This document shows positions 16,899 through 23,736 of a stretch of DNA of 64,000 nucleotides, piece after piece. Source of the stretch: Kangiella marina (GTDB taxonomy: Bacteria > Pseudomonadota > Gammaproteobacteria > Enterobacterales > Kangiellaceae); assembly GCF_039541235.1 (NCBI RefSeq), contig NZ_BAABFV010000001.1:1550001-1614000 (forward strand). The letters run 5' to 3'. Under the pieces are notes generated by a model, which saw nothing but the letters and a program-made list of their open reading frames with translations, ran no database searches and had not been told where the DNA came from. The translations under genes were made by a program, and so were the position numbers. Within the stretch, counting starts at the first letter, position 1, and each line of letters starts with the position of its first letter.

Positions 16899-17933
16899 AT
16901 GGATATTACAGAGCTTTTAGCGTTCAGTGTAAAGAACAACGCATCGGATTTACACATCTCCGCTGGTATGCCACCACTGATTCGTGTCGATGGCGATATT
17001 CGTCGAATTAACGTGCCGCCGCTAGAAGACAAAGAAGTCCATTCGCTGATTTACGACATTATGAATGATAAGCAGCGAAAAGACTACGAAGAGTTTCTTG
17101 AAGCGGATTTCTCATTCGAATTACAAGACTTAGCACGTTTTCGTGTTAACGCCTTTATTCAAAACCGCGGTCGTGCAGCGGTATTTCGTACCATTCCCTC
17201 GCGCGTTTTAACGCTTGATGATTTAAAAGCGCCTAAGATTTTCCAAGACATTTCAATGCAGCCTCGTGGTTTGGTGTTGGTAACGGGACCTACCGGTTCA
17301 GGTAAATCAACAACCTTGGCCGGCATGGTCGATTATATTAATGACAGCAAACATGATCACATTTTAACGATTGAGGATCCGATCGAGTTTGTTCATGAGA
17401 GTAAGAAATGTTTGGTCAACCAACGTGAGGTTCATCGCGATACTCACAGCTTCTCTAACGCACTGCGCTCAGCGCTTCGTGAAGACCCTGATATTATTCT
17501 GGTGGGTGAGATGCGTGACCTTGAAACGATTCGTCTTGCGCTAACGGCGGCAGAAACTGGTCACTTAGTATTCGGTACACTGCATACCACCTCTGCGGCA
17601 AAAACCATTGACCGTGTGATTGACGTTTTCCCGGAAGGCGAAAAAATGATGGTACGTTCGATGCTGTCGGAGTCATTGCAGGCAGTTATCGCGCAGACAC
17701 TGTTGAAAAGAACGGGTGGCGGTCGTGTTGCGGCGCATGAAATCCTCATTGGAACACCGGCGATTCGTAACTTGATCCGTGAAGCGAAAGTTGCACAAAT
17801 GTACTCGGCGATGCAGACCGGTATGTCTCTGGGCATGCAGACGTTAGACCATAGTTTGAAACAGCTGGTAAGTAAGGGTGTTGTTTCGCGTCAAGATGCG
17901 CGTTTGAAAGCGAGCAATAAAGAAGAATTTTAG
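16899..17933 (+). CDS. pilT: Type IV pilus retraction ATPase PilT
   Basis: PilT is the hexameric motor that depolymerises type IV pili, giving twitching motility and DNA uptake. The 344-residue protein has the PAS-like N-domain (MDITELLAFSVKNNASDLHIS), Walker A GPTGSGKST (130-138), the Asp box, Walker B (DPDIILVGEMRD), the His box (GTLHTT) and the PilT-specific AIRNLIREAK motif near the C-terminus. It is followed nine bases later by pilU. The motor should act at the cytoplasmic base of the pilus machine; core pilus genes are not in this window. Confidence 0.98.
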   Translation: MDITELLAFSVKNNASDLHISAGMPPLIRVDGDIRRINVPPLEDKEVHSLIYDIMNDKQRKDYEEFLEADFSFELQDLARFRVNAFIQNRGRAAVFRTIPSRVLTLDDLKAPKIFQDISMQPRGLVLVTGPTGSGKSTTLAGMVDYINDSKHDHILTIEDPIEFVHESKKCLVNQREVHRDTHSFSNALRSALREDPDIILVGEMRDLETIRLALTAAETGHLVFGTLHTTSAAKTIDRVIDVFPEGEKMMVRSMLSESLQAVIAQTLLKRTGGGRVAAHEILIGTPAIRNLIREAKVAQMYSAMQTGMSLGMQTLDHSLKQLVSKGVVSRQDARLKASNKEEF

Positions 17934-17942
17934 AGGTTACAC

Positions 17943-19082
17943 ATGGATATTACTCCATTATTAAAAGCTTTGATGGAAAATAAGGGCTCTGACCTTTTTA
18001 TTACAGTACATCGTCCGCCTTGTATCAAAATGAACGGCAAGATTCGTCCGGCGACAAAATCAATGTTAACGCCGACTCAGGTCGAAGACTTGATTCACTC
18101 GTCAATGGATGACCGCCAAAGAAAAGAGTTTGCGGAACAAAAAGAATGTCAGTACGCGATTAGTGTTGAGAATGTGGGACGTTTCCGTGCCAGTGCATTT
18201 TATCAACGTAACCAGCCGGGTTTAGTTGTTCGTCGTATTGAAACGAAAATTCCGACGACGGAAGAGTTGAAAATTCCAAGCATCTTGAATGATTTAGTGA
18301 TGAAAAAGCGTGGCATCATTATTTTCGTGGGTGCAACCGGTACGGGTAAGTCGACCTCGCTTGCCGCGATGATTGGTTATAGAAACCGCAACTCGCAGGG
18401 CCACATTATTAGTATTGAGGACCCGATCGAGTACGTGCACCGTCACGATAAATGTATTATCACGCAACGTGAAGTTGGGATTGATACCGAGTCGTTTGAG
18501 GTGGCACTGAAAAATACACTGCGTCAGGCTCCCGATGTGATTCTGATTGGTGAGGTTCGTTCGCAGGAAACCATGTCGCAAGCCATTACTTTCGCTGAGA
18601 CGGGTCACTTGTGTTTATGTACTTTGCACGCCAATAACGCGAACCAAGCACTAGATCGTATTCTGCACTTCTTCCCCAAAGAAGAGCACACACGAATCTT
18701 GATGGATTTATCGATGAACCTTCGTGCTATCGTGGCGCAACAATTAGTGCCAACGGTTGATGGTAAAGGTCGCCGTGCAGCGATTGAAATCATGATTAAC
18801 TCACCGTTGATCTCGGATCATATCCGTAAGGGTGAAGTCCACTTGATTAAAGAGTTGATGGCTCGCTCCACAGAGCTTGGCATGCAAACCTTTGACCAAG
18901 CCTTATTTGAGCTCTACGTTAACGGACAAATCACTTATGATGACGCCTTATTGCATGCGGATTCAGCGAACGACTTACGTTTGCGAATCAAGTTGCATGA
19001 AAAAGATGCGGATTCGTTGACTGATGGAACGGAAGGTTTACAGGTCGAGATGGATGATGAACGACCGAACAATATGTTCTAA
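17943..19082 (+). CDS. pilU: Accessory pilus retraction ATPase PilU
   Basis: PilU is a PilT paralogue that supports retraction force together with PilT. The 379-residue protein has Walker A GATGTGKST (130-138), Walker B (APDVILIGEVRS), the TLHANN His box and the extended acidic C-terminus (DGTEGLQVEMDDERPNNMF) that marks PilU compared with PilT. It is nine bases downstream of pilT, in the same operon, and is closed by a terminator at 19110-19135. Length and order match Pseudomonas. Confidence 0.97.
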   Translation: MDITPLLKALMENKGSDLFITVHRPPCIKMNGKIRPATKSMLTPTQVEDLIHSSMDDRQRKEFAEQKECQYAISVENVGRFRASAFYQRNQPGLVVRRIETKIPTTEELKIPSILNDLVMKKRGIIIFVGATGTGKSTSLAAMIGYRNRNSQGHIISIEDPIEYVHRHDKCIITQREVGIDTESFEVALKNTLRQAPDVILIGEVRSQETMSQAITFAETGHLCLCTLHANNANQALDRILHFFPKEEHTRILMDLSMNLRAIVAQQLVPTVDGKGRRAAIEIMINSPLISDHIRKGEVHLIKELMARSTELGMQTFDQALFELYVNGQITYDDALLHADSANDLRLRIKLHEKDADSLTDGTEGLQVEMDDERPNNMF

Positions 19083-19109
19083 AGGCCGCTTCTAAGCTGC
19101 ACACAATGA

Positions 19110-19135
19110 AAGCCTGGCACTTGCTGGGCTTTTTT
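19110..19135 (+). terminator. Terminator after pilU
   Basis: AAAGCCTGGCA and TTGCTGGGCTTT form a stem with two G-T pairs, followed by TTTTT on the plus strand, about 30 bases after the pilU stop. It may also serve ruvX from the other strand. Confidence 0.7.
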
Positions 19136-19154
19136 ATGGATAATACAAATTAGT

Positions 19155-19604
19155 TTATGAGGTAGTTTCTGACTCGAAGTAGCTTTTGAGAATAAGCTCT
19201 GCAGCATAAGCATCAAAGTCTGAGTCTTTAACTTTCTTGTATCCGCCGAGCTCAAACAAGTATTCACGAACCTCTGCTGTGCTGAGTCGCTCGTCATGAG
19301 TAAATGCAGGTAACCCAAAACGTCCATGCAAGCGCTTGGCGAACTTTTTCGCCATGAGCGTCACCGGCTGTTCGGTACCGTCCATATTCAGCGGTAAGCC
19401 AACAACAAAGGCGTCTACTTGCCACTCCTTAATCAAGGCATCAACCTGCTCCCAGTTGGGTTGATTATTTTCCGCCTTGAGCACACAAAGCGCTTGAGTT
19501 GTGCCTAATGTTTTCTGACCGGTAGCAACACCAATACGCTTCTCACCAAAGTCAAAGCCGAGAAAGCGAAGTAGGGGCTTCTTGCCTTCTGAGGTGTCAG
19601 GCAT
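19155..19604 (-). CDS. ruvX: Holliday junction resolvase-like RuvX (YqgF)
   Basis: The 149-residue protein has the RNase-H-like fold signature LGFDFGEKRIGVATG, VVGLPLNMDGTEQP, DERLSTAEV and SDFDAYAAELIL, with acidic catalytic residues at the expected places. YqgF homologues take part in 16S rRNA 5'-end maturation and are proposed resolvases. Its start overlaps the end of yqgE by eight bases, so the two are translationally coupled. The group gshB-tonB-yqgE-ruvX is the order next to pilG in Pseudomonas aeruginosa. Confidence 0.94.
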   Translation of the reverse strand: MPDTSEGKKPLLRFLGFDFGEKRIGVATGQKTLGTTQALCVLKAENNQPNWEQVDALIKEWQVDAFVVGLPLNMDGTEQPVTLMAKKFAKRLHGRFGLPAFTHDERLSTAEVREYLFELGGYKKVKDSDFDAYAAELILKSYFESETTS

Positions 19605-20160
19605 GTCCGCTGTGCTCGGTTAGCTGAGTCCAGTCAATGCCTAACAGTTTGGTCGCTTTTTGCCAACGCTGCTGCGCCGTGGTGTGGAAAATAATGTCTT
19701 TATTGGCTGGAACGATGAGCCAAGAATTTTCCTCGATCTCTTTTTCCAGCTGACCTTTATCCCATCCGGAGTAGCCTAAGGCGATGACACACTCTTCGGG
19801 GCCTTCGCGGTTGGCGATGGCCGCTAAAATGTCTTCGGAAGTGGACAGCGCAATATCATCGCTGATGGTCATGCTCGAGTCCCAGTTACCCAGCGGACTA
19901 TGCAAGATAAAGCCACGCTCTTTATCAACCGGCCCGCCGGCCAAGAGTGCATGATCAAGCACCTCTTGGTTGGTACTGGCAATTTTAAGGTGATCAAACA
20001 GCTCATGGTAGGTCGCTTCGAGCGGTTGACTCAACATAATACCCAAAGCACCTTCTTCTGAATGCTCACAGATATAAGTCACGCTTCGTGAAAAGAATGA
20101 GTCTTCGAGTGTCGGCATCGCGATCAACATGTGATCGGCCAGTGAATGAATTGATTTCAT
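19597..20160 (-). CDS. YqgE/AlgH family protein (DUF179)
   Basis: A 187-residue soluble protein with the family start LADHMLIAMPTLEDSFFSRSVTYICEHSEEGALGIMLSQP, then LLAGGPVDKERGFILH and the C-terminal ALGYSGWDKGQLEKEIEENSWL. The family (AlgH in Pseudomonas) is linked genetically to alginate regulation but its biochemical role is unknown. It overlaps ruvX by eight bases. The upstream tonB-type gene ends 50 bases before its start. Confidence 0.94.
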   Translation of the reverse strand: MKSIHSLADHMLIAMPTLEDSFFSRSVTYICEHSEEGALGIMLSQPLEATYHELFDHLKIASTNQEVLDHALLAGGPVDKERGFILHSPLGNWDSSMTISDDIALSTSEDILAAIANREGPEECVIALGYSGWDKGQLEKEIEENSWLIVPANKDIIFHTTAQQRWQKATKLLGIDWTQLTEHSGHA

Positions 20161-20210
20161 AGAGTAATTATATCAGCTTTGTGAGGGCTCTTTGGATCTT
20201 GTTGTCTATA

Positions 20211-21113
20211 TTAGGGCTTTTTTTCAAAATTCCAGAGGCGAACAATTTCTAGGACATCCGTGGTTTCACGAATCGATTCAGGGAGTGGCGCAAAGGGTGC
20301 GGACAGGCGCACAATCTGCAAAGCGGCTTGATCGAGCACCTCTTGGCCCGATGATTGGAGGATTTCGACACTAACCAGCTCGCCACTTTTACTGATGGCG
20401 ACTTTGAGCTTTAAGTTACCGTAGATACCGAGTCGGTTGGCTTGTTCTGGGTAATGTAGATTACCGACTTGCTCAATTTTTCGACGCCAAGTTTCAAGGT
20501 AGGCGGCGTCGGCGGGTGACTGCTTTACGGCTGCTGAAATTTGTCGGGTTCTCGTGCCGCGGGTTTTCAGTTTGTCCGTCGCGTCTTGCTCAAGATTACG
20601 CTTTTGCAGATCTTCGGGTGGCGGACTGACGATGGTAGGTAAGTCGAGCTCCGCCATGGTTTCATCAGGATCATTGCTGGTGGTGGCGCTCCAATCTGCA
20701 GTAATGCTGGTAACGAAATCCAGTTGCTGTTGCTTTTGTGTTGGCTTCGGCAAGACTTCAAGCGACGGGGTATTGGTCGTTCCTTCGGTATTTTTAAAGT
20801 GCTCAAGCTGTGTGGTTGGGCGACTCGCTTCTTCAGCGTCACCCGCACCTTCCTGATTTTTCTGCCCAATAAAGTCAGCATCTTTAGGCGCTTTAAGGCT
20901 TTCTCGCTGGGCGAGGGTAACGTCCAGAGATAAAGGGATCTGACTGGGTTTTGTATCAGGTAGGGTGAAGCGAATACCGAGCAAAACCAGTAAATGGAAA
21001 CAGACTGCCATAAAAATTGTAAACTTAAGGCGATCGCTCGACTTGATTGGCGATACCTTGAGAGTTACGGCGTCTTTTGTACGCCTCTGAGTTTGATTAG
21101 CAGTTTGAGTCAT
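20211..21113 (-). CDS. TonB family energy transducer (TonB3-like)
   Basis: The 300-residue protein has a cytoplasmic N-terminus, one membrane anchor (about residues 32-50), a long periplasmic linker rich in Pro, Thr and Gln, and a TonB C-terminal domain (about 205-300) with YPEQANRLGIYGNLKLKVAISKSGELVSVEILQSSG. TonB proteins pass proton-motive energy from ExbB/ExbD to outer-membrane machines. In Pseudomonas aeruginosa the gene in this position is tonB3, needed for twitching motility and pilus assembly. No exbB or exbD is adjacent. It follows gshB by 25 bases. Confidence 0.88.
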   Translation of the reverse strand: MTQTANQTQRRTKDAVTLKVSPIKSSDRLKFTIFMAVCFHLLVLLGIRFTLPDTKPSQIPLSLDVTLAQRESLKAPKDADFIGQKNQEGAGDAEEASRPTTQLEHFKNTEGTTNTPSLEVLPKPTQKQQQLDFVTSITADWSATTSNDPDETMAELDLPTIVSPPPEDLQKRNLEQDATDKLKTRGTRTRQISAAVKQSPADAAYLETWRRKIEQVGNLHYPEQANRLGIYGNLKLKVAISKSGELVSVEILQSSGQEVLDQAALQIVRLSAPFAPLPESIRETTDVLEIVRLWNFEKKP

Positions 21114-21138
21114 GAGGATAGTTTTGCTAAATCTTACG

Positions 21139-22095
21139 TTATACCGATAGTTGTTGTTCTAATGCGAGAAACAGTTTCTCGCCGATATTAATATCAAATT
21201 CGTATTCTAATTCTCGCATACAAGTTGGGCTGGTAACGTTAATTTCGGTCACATAACGGCCAATAACATCTAACCCCACAAACAATAAGCCGCGTTTCAC
21301 CAGCTCTGGAGCGATAGCTTCAGCAATGGCTTTTTCTTCTGCGGTAATGGGCATTGGCACACCACTTCCGCCAGCAGCTAAGTTGCCTCGAGTTTCACCT
21401 TTTTTCGGAATTCTGGCTAAGGTGTAAGGGATAACCTCTCCATTCACAATCAAAACACGCTTATCACCATCGGTAATTTCGGGGATAAACTGCTGGGCCA
21501 TGGCGAGATTTTTTCCATGCTCGGTCAGAGTCTCGATAATAACAGAAAGGTTTGGATCATCAGCTTTGACCCGAAATATTGATGCGCCGCCCATGCCATC
21601 TAACGGCTTCAAAATAACGTCCCCTTGCTGCTGCGCAAATGTTTTAATTTTTTGTAGGTTAGCACTCACTAGCGTCTTAGGTGTGTGCTTAGGGAACCAT
21701 GCTGTAAAGAGTTTTTCATTACAATCGCGTAAGCTCGCGGGGTCATTGACCACTAAAGCCCCTTGCTGCTGGGCAAGCTCCAGCAAATAGGTGCTATAGA
21801 TATAGTTCATATTAAACGGCGGATCTTTGCGCATCAAGATCGCCGAAAACAGTCCACAATCCATGGCTTTAGGTGACTCATCAACAAACTGAACCCAGCT
21901 GTTAGGATTGTCTTCAAGTGTAACTCGTTGGCAGTCTGCGAAAACGTGACCTTCCGACAAGTATAAATCTTTAGGTTGGCAGTAAAATACTTGCCATTGA
22001 CGACCTTGTGCCTCTAACATTAAGGCGAAGGTAGTATCTTTTTTGGTATTGATGGAAGTGATTGAATCCATCACCACAAGCACTGAGTGGGTCAT
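21139..22095 (-). CDS. gshB: Glutathione synthetase
   Basis: GshB joins glycine to gamma-glutamylcysteine using ATP. The 318-residue protein has the N-terminal domain with MDSITSINTKKDTTFALMLEAQ, RKDPPFNMNYIYSTYLLE, the ATP-grasp core KPLDGMGGASIFR, and the C-terminal RGNLAAGG and LLFVGLDVIGRYVTEINVTSPT motifs. It is divergent from pilG and heads a probable gshB-tonB-yqgE-ruvX operon. Length is normal. Confidence 0.97.
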   Translation of the reverse strand: MTHSVLVVMDSITSINTKKDTTFALMLEAQGRQWQVFYCQPKDLYLSEGHVFADCQRVTLEDNPNSWVQFVDESPKAMDCGLFSAILMRKDPPFNMNYIYSTYLLELAQQQGALVVNDPASLRDCNEKLFTAWFPKHTPKTLVSANLQKIKTFAQQQGDVILKPLDGMGGASIFRVKADDPNLSVIIETLTEHGKNLAMAQQFIPEITDGDKRVLIVNGEVIPYTLARIPKKGETRGNLAAGGSGVPMPITAEEKAIAEAIAPELVKRGLLFVGLDVIGRYVTEINVTSPTCMRELEYEFDINIGEKLFLALEQQLSV

Positions 22096-22167
22096 AGTAG
22101 AACATCGTCATTATTTTGTATTAAATTACCATGATATTGTCATAAGCTAAATACATAATATTGATAG

Positions 22168-22193
22168 AAAAAGCTTGCATGCCATAGGCAAGC
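22168..22193 (-). terminator. Terminator-like hairpin in the gshB leader
   Basis: On the minus strand GCTTGC and GCAAGC (22188-22193 and 22173-22178) form a 6-bp stem followed by TTTTTC. It lies ~75 bases upstream of the gshB start, so it could attenuate gshB or end a short transcript. The stem is modest. Confidence 0.35.
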
Positions 22194-22271
22194 GTTTTAG
22201 TCTGGAATTGTGATCTACTTTGCGACTTCGTGACTTTTGTGGTAAAAGGTAGCTAGAAAGTTAAAAAACAG

Positions 22272-22300
22272 TTGAAGAAAGGTCGCTAACTTATTATTAA
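22272..22300 (+). promoter_or_regulatory. Possible sigma-70 promoter of pilG
   Basis: TTGAAG (22272-22277) and TATTAA (22295-22300) are 17 bases apart and lie 36 bases upstream of the pilG ATG. Each matches consensus at four of six bases. No alternative promoter was clear. Confidence 0.35.
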
Positions 22301-22335
22301 ATAGTGGATTTTCACTATTCATAGGTAACCAGTAG

Positions 22336-22737
22336 ATGAGTGATTTATTTAACGGATTAAAAGTGATGGTGGTGGACGATAGTAAAACCATCCGACGCAC
22401 CGCGGAGACACTTTTAAAGAAGCAAGGCTGTGATGTTGTAACGGGAGTTGACGGCTATGATGCGCTCTCAAAAATTGCGGATTACAAGCCGGATATCATT
22501 TTTATTGATATAATGATGCCAAGGCTGGATGGGTATCAAACCTGCGCCTTGGTCAAAAGTAATCAAGCTTTCAAGAAAACCCCAATAATAATGCTTTCCA
22601 GTAAAGATGGGGTGTTCGATAAGGCGAAAGGCCGAGTTGTAGGTTCTGATAATTATTTAACCAAACCTTTCAGCCGCGACGAATTATTAAATGCTATTTC
22701 CACGCAACTAGACGGCAATGCAGCAACTGCTGTCTAG
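22336..22737 (+). CDS. pilG: Twitching motility response regulator PilG
   Basis: A single CheY-like receiver of 133 residues with the acidic pair Asp14/Asp15, phosphoacceptor Asp58 (FIDIMMPRLDG) and Lys110. In Pseudomonas PilG is phosphorylated by ChpA and promotes pilus extension and the cAMP response; the sequence MSDLFNGLKVMVVDDSKTIR is typical. It is the first gene of the Pil-Chp operon, 37 bases before pilH. A possible promoter lies 36 bases upstream and AGGT near 22323 may serve as the ribosome-binding site. Confidence 0.95.
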   Translation: MSDLFNGLKVMVVDDSKTIRRTAETLLKKQGCDVVTGVDGYDALSKIADYKPDIIFIDIMMPRLDGYQTCALVKSNQAFKKTPIIMLSSKDGVFDKAKGRVVGSDNYLTKPFSRDELLNAISTQLDGNAATAV

Positions 22738-22773
22738 TTGGTCGTGATTGTTAATTAGAGAGAGGTAAGAAAA

Positions 22774-23139
22774 ATGGCGCGTGTACTGATAGTCGACGAT
22801 TCTCCAGCAGAAGCGCATAGCTTGGCGAAAGTTTTGGAAAAGAATGGTCATCAGGTAATTACGGCTCCAGATGGCGAATCTGGTATCGCATCTGCAAAAG
22901 CGAATACACCAGACGTAATTTTAATGGATGTGGTCATGCCGGGACTCAACGGTTTCCAAGCAACTCGCCAGCTGAAGAAAGATTCAAGTACTTCAGCCAT
23001 TCCAGTCATTATTGTTTCCACTAAATCTCAAGCTACAGACCGAGTCTGGGGTATGCGACAAGGTGCGAATGATTACATCACCAAACCAGTGGATGAAGCG
23101 GCGCTAGTCGAATCAATTAACAACGTACTGGGATCTTAA
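22774..23139 (+). CDS. pilH: Twitching motility response regulator PilH
   Basis: A second stand-alone receiver of 121 residues: Asp8/Asp9, phosphoacceptor Asp52 (LMDVVMPGLNG) and the invariant Lys in YITKP. PilH opposes PilG output in Pseudomonas, probably as a phosphate sink or through the retraction branch. A GAGAGAGG ribosome-binding stretch lies about ten bases before its ATG. PilI follows within seven bases, so the genes are one operon. Confidence 0.95.
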   Translation: MARVLIVDDSPAEAHSLAKVLEKNGHQVITAPDGESGIASAKANTPDVILMDVVMPGLNGFQATRQLKKDSSTSAIPVIIVSTKSQATDRVWGMRQGANDYITKPVDEAALVESINNVLGS

Positions 23140-23145
23140 GAACTT

Positions 23146-23694
23146 ATGCCTGAAACGCACATGAGCAGTGTTGTCCAGTTACTTGACGATATCCGTCAAC
23201 GTGGACAGGACCATAAGGACTCATTGCCTCAACGTGATGTGCGAGGCGAAGCCTTTTGGAGTGGGATCGGATTTAGTTTAAATGACATTAATTACATCGT
23301 TCCAATTGATGAAATCGTTGAGCTAATTCCTGTCCCGCACACAACGAAAGTCCCAGGGACCAAACCTTGGCACAAAGGTGTTACCAACCTACGTGGTGTC
23401 TTACTTTCGTTAGTCGATTTACAAGAATATCTTGGGCGTTCAAGCTCACGAAGCATCCTTAAACAGCGAGTCCTGGTCATTGATCAGGATGGCTCCTATT
23501 TGGGGTTGGTCGTGGATGACATTCGAGGCTTGCATCATTTTGACGAAGATGAGCAAGTGGAAGGGAGTTTGACGGCTGACGCTGTATTAGCACCTTATAT
23601 TATCGGTGCTTTTGAGCGTGAAGGGGAACTTTGGCGTGTTTTTGGAATTAAAGAGCTTTTTGAAAGCCCTGAATTCCACCAAGTCGCCGTTTAA
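23146..23694 (+). CDS. pilI: CheW-like adaptor PilI
   Basis: A 182-residue CheW-fold protein. Motifs include WSGIGFSLNDINYIVPIDEIVELIPVP, the GVTNLRGVLLSLVDLQEYLG core and LGLVVDDIRGLHHFDEDE. PilI couples the receptor PilJ to the kinase ChpA. An in-frame ATG at 23161 (MSSVVQL) is an alternative start four or five codons in. The gene follows pilH by six bases and precedes pilJ by 42. Length is normal for PilI. Confidence 0.95.
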   Translation: MPETHMSSVVQLLDDIRQRGQDHKDSLPQRDVRGEAFWSGIGFSLNDINYIVPIDEIVELIPVPHTTKVPGTKPWHKGVTNLRGVLLSLVDLQEYLGRSSSRSILKQRVLVIDQDGSYLGLVVDDIRGLHHFDEDEQVEGSLTADAVLAPYIIGAFEREGELWRVFGIKELFESPEFHQVAV

Positions 23695-23736
23695 TTTTTA
23701 CAACAATATGAAGTCAAGAAGTCTCGGGAGCAACCT

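Noticed and set aside
22215-22400. 61-residue minus-strand ORF across the pilG start
   Set aside because: It overlaps the pilG coding start and its promoter region and has no supporting signal.
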